A stretch of DNA of 64,000 nucleotides from Nocardia carnea NBRC 14403 (GTDB taxonomy: Bacteria > Actinomycetota > Actinomycetes > Mycobacteriales > Mycobacteriaceae), in assembly GCF_000308515.1 (NCBI RefSeq), contig NZ_BAFV01000027.1:1-64000 (forward strand), written 5' to 3'. Of this stretch, positions 44,211-52,569 are shown one piece after another. Every line of letters starts with the position of its first letter. Positions within the stretch are counted from its first letter, which is position 1. The notes under the pieces are model-generated. The model did no database searches. It was not told where the DNA came from and saw only the letters and a list, made by a program, of their open reading frames with translations. A program made the translations under genes and the position numbers.

Positions 44211-45107
44211 GTGGCTGATCGATCCGGTTCCCGGATCCGGCGGATGGTGTGCGTGATCGCCGGTGTGCTGCTGGCGGCCGGGTGCGTAACCAATATCGAG
44301 GACACCGGGCCGGTCCCCCCGAAGATCACGGTGCAGACCGTGCCGGAGCTCGCGGCCCGGGTACCACCGGATATCGCCGCGGCAGGGGAAGTGGTGGTCG
44401 GCGTGAACGTGCCGTATCAGCCGAACGAGTATCGCGACCGGCACGGCGCGATCGTCGGCTTCGATATCGACCTGATGGATGCGGTGACCGCGGTACTGGG
44501 AATCCGCGCCCGCTACACCGAATCGGCGTTCGAGAAGATCATCCCCGCCGTTCAGGCCGGAACCTACGACATCGGGATGTCGTCGATCACCGATACCCCC
44601 GAACGGGAGCAGCAGGTCGATTTCGTCACCTACTTCAGCGCCGGTGTGCAGTGGGCACAGCGCACGGGTGACGATATCGATCCGGAGAACGCCTGCGGTA
44701 AACGCGTCGCGGTCCAGGCCACGACCGTGGAACATATCGAGGAGGTCCCGGCCAAGAGCGAAGCGTGTGTCGCCGCCGGGAAGGATCCGATCATCATCGA
44801 CGCGTTCGACGAGCAGAGCTCGGTCACCAACGCCTTGGTCCTGGGCCAGGTCGACGCCATGTCCGCGGATTCCCCGGTGACGGCGTACGCCATCAAACAA
44901 ACCGGCGGGAAGATCGAACCGGCGGGCCCGGTATTCGATGCCGCACCGTACGGCTGGGCGGTGGCCAAGGGGTCCCCGCTCGCACCGGTACTGCGGGATG
45001 CGGTGCAGCATCTGATGGACAGCGGGAAGTACCGGCAGATCACCGAGAACTGGGGTGTGCAGGAGGGTGCGCTGGGCACCTCCGTGATCAACGGCGCGAG
45101 GAGCTGA
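44211..45107 (+). CDS. Glutamate-type ABC transporter substrate-binding lipoprotein
   Basis: The 298-residue type II periplasmic-binding protein starts at GTG 44211 (VADRSGSRIRRMVCVIAGVLLAAGC). The lipobox LLAAGC has its Cys at about residue 25. The mature domain shows 'VVVGVNVPYQPNEYRDRHGAIVGFDIDLMDAVTAVLG' and 'IPAVQAGTYDIGMSSITDTPEREQQVDFVTYF', typical of polar/acidic amino-acid binders. AGG lies 8 nt before this GTG; another GTG at 44205 has poorer spacing, and the open frame begins at 44061. Followed directly by its permease and ATPase genes. Confidence 0.9.
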   Translation: MADRSGSRIRRMVCVIAGVLLAAGCVTNIEDTGPVPPKITVQTVPELAARVPPDIAAAGEVVVGVNVPYQPNEYRDRHGAIVGFDIDLMDAVTAVLGIRARYTESAFEKIIPAVQAGTYDIGMSSITDTPEREQQVDFVTYFSAGVQWAQRTGDDIDPENACGKRVAVQATTVEHIEEVPAKSEACVAAGKDPIIIDAFDEQSSVTNALVLGQVDAMSADSPVTAYAIKQTGGKIEPAGPVFDAAPYGWAVAKGSPLAPVLRDAVQHLMDSGKYRQITENWGVQEGALGTSVINGARS

Positions 45108-45109
45108 CC

Positions 45110-45976
45110 ATGGCCACCGACCCGGGTGTGACCCGCGACGACCACGAACCCGAACCGATCAAGGCGGTCCCCCTGCGGCGCCCGGGCCGGTGGCTCGCGG
45201 CGGTCCTGATCCTGGTCCTCGTGGGCCTGTTCCTCTACGGTGCGGCAACCAACCCTGCCTATCGCTGGGATGTGTACTGGCAGTACCTGCGGGATACCAG
45301 AATCGCTTCCGGTGCCGTGGTCACCCTGGAGCTGACCGTGCTGGCGATGGTGATCGCCGTGGCGCTCGGCACAACGCTGGCGGTGATGCGGTTGTCGCCG
45401 AACCCGGTACTACGCGCCACCGCCTGGGTGTACCTGTGGATCTTCCGCGGCACCCCGGTGTATGTGCAGCTGGTGTTCTGGGGCCTGGTGCCGTCGCTGT
45501 ACCAGCATGTCGCGCTCGGCGTGCCGTTCGGGCTGGGCCTCAACGAGGCGGCGTATATGGCCGAGATCGTCCGGGCCGGTATCAATTCGGTAGGGGAGGG
45601 GCAGCGCGAAGCCTCCACGGCCCTGGGAATGTCCTGGTCACAGACCATGCGCCGGACGGTGCTACCGCAGGCCATGCGGGTGATCATCCCGCCGACCGGT
45701 AACGAACTCATCAGCATGCTGAAGACCACCGCCCTGGTCACCGCCATCCCGCTCAGCACAGACCTGTTCGGGCGGGCCCGCGATATCTACGGCGTGAACT
45801 TCCTGCCCATCCCGCTGCTGCTGGTCACCGCGACCTGGTACCTGGCGATCACCAGCGTGCTGATGGTCGGCCAGTACTACCTGGAGAAATACTATTCACG
45901 CGGGATATCGCGGAAGCTGACGGCCAAACAGCTCCAGGAGCTGGCCGATGCACAAGGGGAGGCACGGGCGAAATGA
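45110..45976 (+). CDS. Polar amino-acid ABC transporter permease (HisM/GlnP family)
   Basis: The 288-residue permease has about six hydrophobic helices and the coupling motif in '[51 protein letters not shown]'. '[20 protein letters not shown]' is typical of the family. ATG 45110 is 2 nt past the preceding stop. It overlaps the ATPase gene by 4 nt. A single permease gene implies a homodimeric channel. Confidence 0.93.
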   Translation: MATDPGVTRDDHEPEPIKAVPLRRPGRWLAAVLILVLVGLFLYGAATNPAYRWDVYWQYLRDTRIASGAVVTLELTVLAMVIAVALGTTLAVMRLSPNPVLRATAWVYLWIFRGTPVYVQLVFWGLVPSLYQHVALGVPFGLGLNEAAYMAEIVRAGINSVGEGQREASTALGMSWSQTMRRTVLPQAMRVIIPPTGNELISMLKTTALVTAIPLSTDLFGRARDIYGVNFLPIPLLLVTATWYLAITSVLMVGQYYLEKYYSRGISRKLTAKQLQELADAQGEARAK

Positions 45977-46752
45977 CCGCGACCAGTACGGAGCCGATGG
46001 TCCGCGCGGACCGGGTGCACAAGAACTTCGGTGCGTTGCGCGTGCTCAACGGGATATCGCTGGAGGTACGGCACGGTGAGGTGCTGTGCCTCATCGGCCC
46101 CTCCGGATCGGGAAAATCGACATTCCTGCGCTGTATCAACCATCTCGAACAGGTGAGCGCGGGGCGGTTGTATGTGGCCGGGGAACTGGTCGGCTACCGC
46201 GAGAAAGCCGGACGGCTCTACGAACTGCACCCTCGTGACGCCGCGCGGCAGCGCCGCGGGATCGGGATGGTCTTCCAGCATTTCAACCTCTTCCCGCACC
46301 GGACCGCGCTCGGCAATGTCATCGAGGCACCGATGCAGGTGAAGAAAATGCGCAAGGCCGACGCGACCGCCCGCGCGAAGGAACTCCTGGATCGAGTCGG
46401 GTTGGCGGACAAGGCAAATGCCTATCCCGCCCAGTTGTCCGGCGGGCAGCAGCAGCGGGTCGCGATAGCCCGCGCCTTGGCGATGGACCCGAAACTCATG
46501 CTCTTCGACGAGCCCACCTCCGCCTTGGACCCCGAACTGGTCGGCGAGGTACTCACGGTGATGCGCGAACTCGCCGATTCCGGAATGACGATGGTGGTCG
46601 TCACCCACGAGATGGGTTTCGCACGGGAGGTCGCCGACAAGCTGGTGTTCATGGACGGCGGTGTGGTGGTCGAAGCGGGGCCGCCGCGGGAACTGCTGGC
46701 GAAACCGGAACACGGGCGTACGAAAGAGTTCCTCTCACGATTGCTGGAATAG
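45973..46752 (+). CDS. Polar amino-acid ABC transporter ATP-binding protein (GlnQ family)
   Basis: The 259-residue ATPase: Walker [11 protein letters not shown]-loop '[18 protein letters not shown]', signature '[17 protein letters not shown]', Walker B '[16 protein letters not shown]' and H-loop '[15 protein letters not shown]'. ATG 45973 overlaps the permease gene. It completes a three-gene glutamate/glutamine-type importer. Confidence 0.95.
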   Translation: MTATSTEPMVRADRVHKNFGALRVLNGISLEVRHGEVLCLIGPSGSGKSTFLRCINHLEQVSAGRLYVAGELVGYREKAGRLYELHPRDAARQRRGIGMVFQHFNLFPHRTALGNVIEAPMQVKKMRKADATARAKELLDRVGLADKANAYPAQLSGGQQQRVAIARALAMDPKLMLFDEPTSALDPELVGEVLTVMRELADSGMTMVVVTHEMGFAREVADKLVFMDGGVVVEAGPPRELLAKPEHGRTKEFLSRLLE

Positions 46753-47111
46753 TAGTGCGTGGGAAACGTCCCAGCGCACGACATTCGGGTTGCCGCGCAC
46801 CCCTGGGGCGGTCGCCGGGACCGCAGTGCACCGAGTGTTGTCCGGTGCGCCGGAGTCGTTGCGGGGGAACGCTCGGTGCGCAAACCTTGCGCACCGGCCG
46901 GCGGTGTCGGCGGCGATCTCCGCCACCTGTTGCCGCCGGCGCAGACTGCGCCGGATCACGAAGTACGCGGCCACAGCCGGCGCCGGCGCGCCGATCACCG
47001 CTGCGACCTGGTTCGATGTCTGTCCGGCGTCCGCTCGCACCGGCGGTTCCGCGCGCCGTGACCGGCGAATCGTTACCGGCAATCGTCAAGGAGCTTCGCG
47101 CGTGACATGCG
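46753..47111. other. Intergenic stretch without a convincing gene
   Basis: Between the glutamate-type ATPase gene and the convergent dehydrogenase gene. One minus frame (46735-47082) contains a short hydrophobic segment, 'VIGAPAPAVAAYFVIRR', but no ribosome site or gene-like codon pattern. I see no terminator with a T-run. Confidence 0.4.
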
Positions 47112-48197
47112 TCAACGGCGGTGGATGCGTGCGGTGACCTGCTCGGTGAATTCCGCGGTCGAGGCCAGTCCGCCGAGATCCGCGGTGGCGATACCGGCGG
47201 CGAAGGTCGCGGCCACCGCGCGGTCGATCCGATCTGCCGCGTGCGCCAGCGGCGGATCCTCGCGGCGCTGCGCGAGCCAGCGCAGGAGCATGGCCGTGGA
47301 GCGGTGCAGGGCCACGGGGTTCGCCCGGTTGTGGCCCGCCAGCTCCGGCGCCGCGCCGTGGACCGCCTGCGCCATCGCGTGAGTGGTGGAGCAGTTCAGC
47401 GAGGCCGCCGTGCCCAGCGATCCACCGAGCTGGGCGGCGAGATCGGAGAGGATATCGCCGAACAGGTTCTCGGTGACGATGACGTCGTAGTCGCCGGGCG
47501 CGCGGACCAGATGGGCGGCTGCCGCGTCGACGTGCTCGTCGTCGACCGCGATCCCGGGGTATTCGTCCGCCACCGTGTAACAGGCATCCTTGAACAGGCC
47601 CATGGTCAGTGGCAGCACATTCGCCTTGTGCACGATCGTCACCCGGCCACGCCTGGTGGCGGCGAGCCGGAACGCCTCGTGCGCGATCCGCTCGCTCGCC
47701 GCGCGGGTCACGAGGCCGACCGACAGCGCGATATCCGGGGTGGGACAGAACTCGCCGGACCCGACGGCCATGTTCCGGTCCGCGTAGAACCCTTCGCTGT
47801 TCTCCCGCACGATCACCAGATCGATATCCGGCGCGACCGCACGGATTCCGGGAAAAGCCTGCGCCGGACGGATATTGGCGTACAGGCCGAAGTGGCGGCG
47901 GATCGCGCCGCCCGGAGCGATGCGGTGCTGCGGGGGATAGGACGCATTGTCGTGCGGTCCGAGGATCCAGCCGTCGGTGCCGGCCAAACCCTCGAGGGTG
48001 GATTCCGGTAGCGCCGATCCGAATTCGTCGATCGCCCGCCGGCCCATCGGCAGTTCGGCCCATTCCGCGGCGAGGCATCCGGTGGCCGTCAGCGCTTCGT
48101 CCACCACCCGCCGCGCCGAACCCACCACCTCCGGCCCGATCCCGTCGCCTTCGACGAGACCCAGTCGAAGCCGCTGTCCCGATTCCGTCCCGTCCAT
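47112..48197 (-). CDS. Isopropylmalate/isocitrate/tartrate dehydrogenase family protein
   Basis: The 361 residues from ATG 48197 have 'GDGIGPEVV', 'IVRENSEGFYADRNMAVG', 'VTIVHKANVLPLTMGLFKD', 'DYDVIVTENLFGDILSDLAAQLGG' and 'HGAAPELAGHNRANP'. These are the beta-decarboxylating dehydrogenase blocks. 'RENSEGFYADRN' departs from the LeuB form and fits tartrate or homoisocitrate-type enzymes, so substrate is uncertain. The upstream in-frame extension to 48614 is Thr/Ala/Asn-rich shadow of the SPFH gene. It is divergent from the SPFH operon. Confidence 0.85.
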   Translation of the reverse strand: MDGTESGQRLRLGLVEGDGIGPEVVGSARRVVDEALTATGCLAAEWAELPMGRRAIDEFGSALPESTLEGLAGTDGWILGPHDNASYPPQHRIAPGGAIRRHFGLYANIRPAQAFPGIRAVAPDIDLVIVRENSEGFYADRNMAVGSGEFCPTPDIALSVGLVTRAASERIAHEAFRLAATRRGRVTIVHKANVLPLTMGLFKDACYTVADEYPGIAVDDEHVDAAAAHLVRAPGDYDVIVTENLFGDILSDLAAQLGGSLGTAASLNCSTTHAMAQAVHGAAPELAGHNRANPVALHRSTAMLLRWLAQRREDPPLAHAADRIDRAVAATFAAGIATADLGGLASTAEFTEQVTARIHRR

Positions 48198-48355
48198 CCG
48201 GTCATCGTCGCAGAATGCGCGCTGGGTCCGGACCGGCAGGCCGGTGTCGCGAGCCGGTGCGAAGGCCGTGGCGGTGGCCGTCGATCCCGCACTGTTCCGG
48301 TTCCTCTGGCTGCTTGCGCCCTTGGGCCGGAGCTTGCCGGGACCACCGCTCGTTG

Positions 48356-48381
48356 CTATCTTAGTGATATCACTTTGATAG
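48356..48381. promoter_or_regulatory. 26-bp palindrome before the SPFH/RHH operon (operator candidate)
   Basis: CTATC-TT-AGTGATATCACT-TT-GATAG is a 26-bp inverted repeat. Outer arms of 5 bp and a perfect 12-bp core AGTGATATCACT are separated by TT pairs. It ends 13 bp before ATG 48394, right next to a GAGGGAGG ribosome site, so bound protein would block expression. The coupled ribbon-helix-helix-like protein is an obvious candidate binder, by inference. Confidence 0.65.
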
Positions 48382-48393
48382 AGGGAGGATGTC

Positions 48394-49278
48394 ATGAAGT
48401 TTCGGGACGCCGCACGGGTCAACGGGTTCGTGGTGTTGCTGATCTGGCTGGTTCTGACGATCGCGCTGGCGGCCGTGGCGGTGGCCGGTTTCGTCGCCTT
48501 CGGGCAGAACGAGAACGCCGCCGCGCTGGCCGGGGCCATCGTCGCCTGCGTCGTGGCTGTACTGCTGTTCCTCGGAATCACCGGGCTGACCGTGGTGAAC
48601 CCCAACGAGGCCAAGGTCGTCCAGTTCTTCGGCCGCTATATCGGGTCGGTGAGCGATCCCGGCTTCTTCTCGGTCCTGCCGCTGACCGACCGGCGCAGCA
48701 TCTCCCTGCGGGTCCGCAACTTCGAAACGCAGAAACTGAAGGTCAACGACGCCGACGGTAACCCCGTGGAGATCGCCGCGGTGGTGGTCTACAAGGTGGT
48801 CGACAGCTTCAAGGCCGCATTCGCCGTGGACGACTACGAAGAATATGTGGCGACACAGTCCGAGGCCGCGGTCCGGCATCTGGCCACCACCCACCCCTAC
48901 GACGCCCACGACGACGACCGCACCAGCCTGCGGGACGGCGCCGAGGTCGCCGGAGAACTCACCGTCGAACTGCGCGATCGCACCGAAACCGCGGGTATCG
49001 AGGTCATCGAGGCGCGGATCACCCACCTCGCCTACGCGCCGGAAATCGCCCAGGCGATGCTGGTGCGCCAGCAGGCGAACCAGGTCGTCGCCGCGCGGGC
49101 CCGGATCGTGGAGGGCGCGGTCGGCATGGTCGGGATGGCCTTGGAACGACTCACCGCCGAAGGCATGGTGGATCTGGACGAGGAACGCAAGGCGACCATG
49201 GTCTCGAACCTGCTTGTAGTGCTGTGCGGTGACCGGCCCGCCCAGCCCGTGGTCAATGCGGGATCGCTGTACAGCTGA
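48394..49278 (+). CDS. SPFH/band-7 domain membrane protein
   Basis: The 294 residues have two N-terminal membrane helices (about 11-36 and 42-64) and a band-7/SPFH domain, beginning 'LTVVNPNEAKVVQFFGRYIGSVSDPGFFSVLPLTDRRSISLRVRNFETQKLKVNDADGNPVEIAAVVVYKV'. A helical region at 'QAMLVRQQANQVVAARARIVEGAVGMVGMALERL' could oligomerise. Stomatin-like proteins organise membrane microdomains and proteases. GAGGGAGG precedes ATG 48394 and a 26-bp palindrome lies just upstream. The stop overlaps the following small gene (TGATG), implying co-translation. Confidence 0.9.
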   Translation: MKFRDAARVNGFVVLLIWLVLTIALAAVAVAGFVAFGQNENAAALAGAIVACVVAVLLFLGITGLTVVNPNEAKVVQFFGRYIGSVSDPGFFSVLPLTDRRSISLRVRNFETQKLKVNDADGNPVEIAAVVVYKVVDSFKAAFAVDDYEEYVATQSEAAVRHLATTHPYDAHDDDRTSLRDGAEVAGELTVELRDRTETAGIEVIEARITHLAYAPEIAQAMLVRQQANQVVAARARIVEGAVGMVGMALERLTAEGMVDLDEERKATMVSNLLVVLCGDRPAQPVVNAGSLYS

Positions 49279-49451
49279 TGGCCGAGCGCAAGAAGGTCCT
49301 GCTCCGGCTCGACCCGGCGGTATACGACGCCGTGGCGAAATGGGCGGCCGACGATCTGCGCAGCGTGAACGCGCAGATCGAGTTCGCGCTACGGCGCGCT
49401 CTCGACCAGGCCGGCCGTTCACCGCGGGCTCCCCGCAGCGACGACTCCTGA
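49278..49451 (+). CDS. 57-residue ribbon-helix-helix (Arc/MetJ-like) protein coupled to SPFH gene
   Basis: ATG 49278 shares a base with the SPFH stop. The product MAERKKVLLRLDPAVYDAVA continues 'KWAADDLRSVNAQIEFALRRALDQAGR' and ends in a charged tail. The pattern is a short strand (KVLLRL, 6-11), a helix and a second helix (SVNAQIEFALRRAL), typical of RHH DNA-binding or antitoxin-like proteins. It is short and easily missed. Terminator 13 bp downstream. It may bind the palindrome at 48356; its DNA contacts are inferred. Confidence 0.78.
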   Translation: MAERKKVLLRLDPAVYDAVAKWAADDLRSVNAQIEFALRRALDQAGRSPRAPRSDDS

Positions 49452-49463
49452 ACAGTTCCGGCG

Positions 49464-49504
49464 CCCCCCGGGCCCGCGGCCACCGCGGGCCCGGGGGGTG
49501 TTTT
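49464..49504 (+). terminator. Intrinsic terminator after the SPFH/RHH operon
   Basis: CCCCCCGGGCCCGCGG (49464-49479) pairs perfectly with CCGCGGGCCCGGGGGG (49483-49498), giving a 16-bp stem and a 3-nt loop, followed by TGTTTT. The clearest intrinsic terminator in the window. Confidence 0.85.
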
Positions 49505-49523
49505 CTGCGCGTGCTACGGGTCG

Positions 49524-50384
49524 CTATTCCGGTTTATGGCTGACGAATATGGCCGTACCCGGGAATATCTGTCCCCGCAGCGGGCTCCACTGCCCCCATT
49601 CCCGGTCGAGCCATTCCGGCCAATCGGGCTCGACGATATCGTCGAGCACCAATCCCGCGCCCACGATTTCCCGGACGCGATCGCCGATCGTGCGATGGTG
49701 CTCCACATAGGTGCAGCGGCCGTCGCTGTCGAATTCGGTGTACGGGGTGCGGTCGAAATAGGGGAGCACGGCCTCGAGGCCGTCCGGCCCCGGATCGTCG
49801 CGGAAGATCCAGCGCATCGGATGGTTCACCGCGAAAACCCAGCGACCGCCGGGCCGCAGCACCCGGGCGACCTCCCGCATGACGCGGGCGGAATCGGCGA
49901 CGAACGGCACGGCACCGAAGGCCGAACACGCCAGATCGAACGATTCGCCGGCGAACGGCAGATCCTCCGCGCCCGCCTGGACCAGCGGGACCCGGGGCCC
50001 GCCCTGCGCCATCGCGGCAAGCCCCCGAGACAACATTCCCATCGACAGATCCAGGCCCACCGGATGCGCCCCCTGACCGGCCAGCCAGCGCGCACAGGGT
50101 GCCGAACCGCAGCCGAGTTCCAGGATCCGTTTCCCAGCGATCTCCCCGAGCAGCCGCATATCGCCTTCGTGCAGCCCTTCCGGGCACCACACGAACTCAC
50201 CCCCCGGACTAGCGGTGCCCAGGAACTCTCCGTGGGTATCGTGGTAGTCGCCGGCGTCGGCATCCCACCAGCGCCGGCTCGCCCGCTCGCTTTCTTTCGA
50301 ATCGACTCGCGAGCGTGCGGCACCCGTGGTTCCCAGTAGTGCGGTGGCCTGAGCGTGGCGATCTTGAACGAGGTCGTCGGACAC
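49524..50384 (-). CDS. Class I SAM-dependent methyltransferase
   Basis: From GTG 50384 (VSDDLVQDRHAQATALLG) the protein is 286 residues. SAM motif I is 'KRILELGCGSAPCARWLAGQGA', motif II lies near 'AEDLPFAGESFDLACSAFGAVPFV' and the later region has 'VMREVARVLRPGGRWVFAVNHPMRW'. It is close in layout to the actinobacterial methyltransferase divergent from rpsA, whose substrate is unknown to me. The open frame upstream to 50543 lies in the rpsA leader and looks non-coding. Confidence 0.88.
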   Translation of the reverse strand: MSDDLVQDRHAQATALLGTTGAARSRVDSKESERASRRWWDADAGDYHDTHGEFLGTASPGGEFVWCPEGLHEGDMRLLGEIAGKRILELGCGSAPCARWLAGQGAHPVGLDLSMGMLSRGLAAMAQGGPRVPLVQAGAEDLPFAGESFDLACSAFGAVPFVADSARVMREVARVLRPGGRWVFAVNHPMRWIFRDDPGPDGLEAVLPYFDRTPYTEFDSDGRCTYVEHHRTIGDRVREIVGAGLVLDDIVEPDWPEWLDREWGQWSPLRGQIFPGTAIFVSHKPE

Positions 50385-50551
50385 GACGCGAAGCTTATAG
50401 ATCCGCAGCGGGGGGTCGTTTGCCCGGCTGGATACGGGTCGCGTACGCTGAACCCGCAAGTGATCACACCCGGAGCAGCTGGGTGTATCGCAGCGTACCG
50501 AAAGTCTCAATGTCCGCAACCGATCACAATCCGTCCGGAGCAAACCGCCAC

Positions 50552-52012
50552 ATGCCCACCACCGTCACCTCGCCGCAGGTAGCCGTTAACGACATCGGCT
50601 CCGCCGAGGATTTCCTCGCCGCCATCGACGCCACGATCAAGTACTTCAACGACGGCGATATCGTCGAAGGAACCATCGTCAAAGTCGACCGCGACGAGGT
50701 CCTGCTCGACATCGGTTACAAAACCGAAGGCGTCATTCCGTCTCGCGAGCTCTCCATCAAACACGATGTCGACCCGAACGAGGTCGTTTCCGTGGGCGAT
50801 GAGGTGGAGGCCCTTGTCCTCACCAAGGAGGACAAAGAGGGTCGCCTGATCCTGTCCAAGAAGCGGGCTCAGTACGAGCGCGCCTGGGGCACGATCGAGG
50901 AGCTCAAGGAGAAGGACGAGGCCGTTCGCGGCACTGTGATCGAGGTCGTCAAGGGCGGTCTGATCCTCGATATCGGTCTGCGCGGCTTCCTGCCCGCGTC
51001 GCTGGTCGAGATGCGCCGCGTCCGCGATCTGCAGCCGTACGTCGGCAAGGAGATCGAGGCCAAGATCATCGAGCTGGACAAGAACCGCAACAACGTGGTT
51101 CTGTCGCGTCGTGCCTGGCTGGAACAGACCCAGTCCGAGGTGCGCAGCGAATTCCTGCACCAGCTGCAGAAGGGCCAGGTCCGCAAGGGTGTGGTCTCCT
51201 CCATCGTCAACTTCGGCGCCTTCGTCGATCTCGGCGGTGTCGACGGTCTGGTGCACGTCTCCGAGCTGTCCTGGAAGCATATCGATCACCCGTCCGAGGT
51301 GGTCGAGGTCGGCAACGAGGTCACCGTCGAGGTCCTCGACGTCGACCTGGACCGCGAGCGTGTCTCGCTGTCGCTGAAGGCCACCCAGGAAGATCCGTGG
51401 CGGCAGTTCGCCCGCACCCATGCCATCGGCCAGATCGTGCCGGGCAAGGTCACCAAGCTCGTCCCGTTCGGCGCGTTCGTCCGCGTCGAGGAGGGCATCG
51501 AGGGCCTGGTGCACATCTCCGAACTGGCCGAGCGCCACGTGGAGGTCCCGGACCAGGTCGTGGTCGTCGGCGACGACGCGATGGTCAAGGTCATCGATAT
51601 CGACCTGGAGCGTCGCCGGATCTCGCTGAGCCTCAAGCAGGCCAACGAGGACTACAGCCCCGAGTTCGATCCGTCGAAGTACGGCATGGCCGACAGCTAC
51701 GACGAGCAGGGCAACTACATCTTCCCCGAAGGCTTCGATCCCGAGACCAACGAATGGCTCGAGGGCTTCGACAAGCAGCGCGAAGAGTGGGAAGGCCGCT
51801 ACGCCGAGGCGGAGCGCCGGCACAAGATGCACACCGCGCAGATGGAGAAGATGGCCGCCGACGCCGCGGCCGAGGCCGTCAACGGCAGCGGTGCGTCGAA
51901 CTACTCCTCCGAAAGCGGCGCGCAGACCAGCGCTCCCGCCGAGTCGGGTGGTTCGCTGGCCAGCGATGCCCAGCTCGCGGCCCTGCGGGAGAAGCTCTCC
52001 GGTAACGCCTGA
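50552..52012 (+). CDS. rpsA: 30S ribosomal protein S1
   Basis: Starting at ATG 50552 (MPTTVTSPQVAVNDIG) the product is 486 residues, near the 481 of M. tuberculosis RpsA and almost identical in its blocks. Four S1 OB-folds lie at about 36-105, 123-188, 209-277 and 294-363. A disordered tail with 'GGSLASDAQLAALREKL' follows. An in-frame ATG at 50510 adds 14 residues but has no ribosome site; GGAG lies 11 nt before 50552. It anchors mRNA on the 30S subunit. A strong terminator follows at 52042. Confidence 0.96.
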   Translation: MPTTVTSPQVAVNDIGSAEDFLAAIDATIKYFNDGDIVEGTIVKVDRDEVLLDIGYKTEGVIPSRELSIKHDVDPNEVVSVGDEVEALVLTKEDKEGRLILSKKRAQYERAWGTIEELKEKDEAVRGTVIEVVKGGLILDIGLRGFLPASLVEMRRVRDLQPYVGKEIEAKIIELDKNRNNVVLSRRAWLEQTQSEVRSEFLHQLQKGQVRKGVVSSIVNFGAFVDLGGVDGLVHVSELSWKHIDHPSEVVEVGNEVTVEVLDVDLDRERVSLSLKATQEDPWRQFARTHAIGQIVPGKVTKLVPFGAFVRVEEGIEGLVHISELAERHVEVPDQVVVVGDDAMVKVIDIDLERRRISLSLKQANEDYSPEFDPSKYGMADSYDEQGNYIFPEGFDPETNEWLEGFDKQREEWEGRYAEAERRHKMHTAQMEKMAADAAAEAVNGSGASNYSSESGAQTSAPAESGGSLASDAQLAALREKLSGNA

Positions 52013-52041
52013 GGCGTAATCGGGTAGCCCCGAAGATCTGA

Positions 52042-52078
52042 CGAAGACCCCCGGTTCATCGCGAACCGGGGGTCTTCG
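52042..52078 (+). terminator. Terminator after rpsA
   Basis: CGAAGACCCCCGGTTC (52042-52057) pairs perfectly with GAACCGGGGGTCTTCG (52063-52078), a 16-bp stem with a 5-nt loop, 29 bp after the stop. No T-run. Confidence 0.75.
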
Positions 52079-52109
52079 CTATCGGTACCTGACGAGTACG
52101 GAAAACGAC

Positions 52110-52139
52110 GACGGCCCGGCACCTCGGTGCCGGGCCGTC
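52110..52139 (-). terminator. Hairpin after the small minus-strand gene
   Basis: GACGGCCCGGCAC (52110-52122) pairs perfectly with GTGCCGGGCCGTC (52127-52139), 4-nt loop. Read on the minus strand it is followed by GTCGTTTTCC, and it lies 15 bp past the stop of the 72-residue gene. Confidence 0.65.
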
Positions 52140-52154
52140 CACCAGTATTTTTCG

Positions 52155-52373
52155 TCAGCCTGCGGGCGCGGGAATCCAGCGCATACGCACTCGGGGTACG
52201 ACGGGCCGGTGGCGTTTGGCGGCGAAACTGTGTTGCGCCGGGACCAGGAAAACGGTGAACCACGAACGCCGGTTTTCGCGCAGATATCTCGCGACGGCCG
52301 GAATAAAAACGCAATGCACGCGACCCGCCGAACCCAGCCGGTGGCGGCCTGTACGGATTTCTCTGGTGCGCAT
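52155..52373 (-). CDS. Small basic hypothetical protein (72 residues)
   Basis: No family recognised. The product starts [21 protein letters not shown] and is strongly basic, with '[24 protein letters not shown]' and an ending 'RWIPAPAG'. Two features support a real gene: a GGAAAG site 5 nt before ATG 52373, and a perfect hairpin with T-run 15 bp past the stop. It sits convergent to rpsA and divergent from coaE. A conflicting 106-residue frame shares the region but has neither feature. Confidence 0.45.
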   Translation of the reverse strand: MRTREIRTGRHRLGSAGRVHCVFIPAVARYLRENRRSWFTVFLVPAQHSFAAKRHRPVVPRVRMRWIPAPAG

Positions 52374-52569
52374 ACTCTTTCCTTTGCTTGTCGTAACAAG
52401 TGCTATCGGAAAAAGGGCAATTCCCGTCGATATTGCGGCAAACGCAGATTATCCGAGTGAATCTCGTGGTCCGGACATTTCCGGATCGGGCACCCGTGGG
52501 CGTGTCGGACCAGCGACCGCGGTACCACCTGTCGGCCGCGGTTCGAGCCGTGGATGCGAAACTGAGCCA

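Noticed and set aside
42963..45011. 682-residue minus-strand frame
   Set aside because: Only the last 127 residues (thioredoxin) are gene-like; the rest is antisense to the 2H and transporter genes.
46735..47082. 115-residue minus-strand frame with one hydrophobic stretch
   Set aside because: No ribosome site, no homologous look, and it begins in the ABC ATPase gene end on the opposite strand.
50510..50551. Upstream ATG as rpsA start
   Set aside because: No ribosome site precedes 50510, and ATG 50552 matches the conserved start of S1 in mycobacteria.
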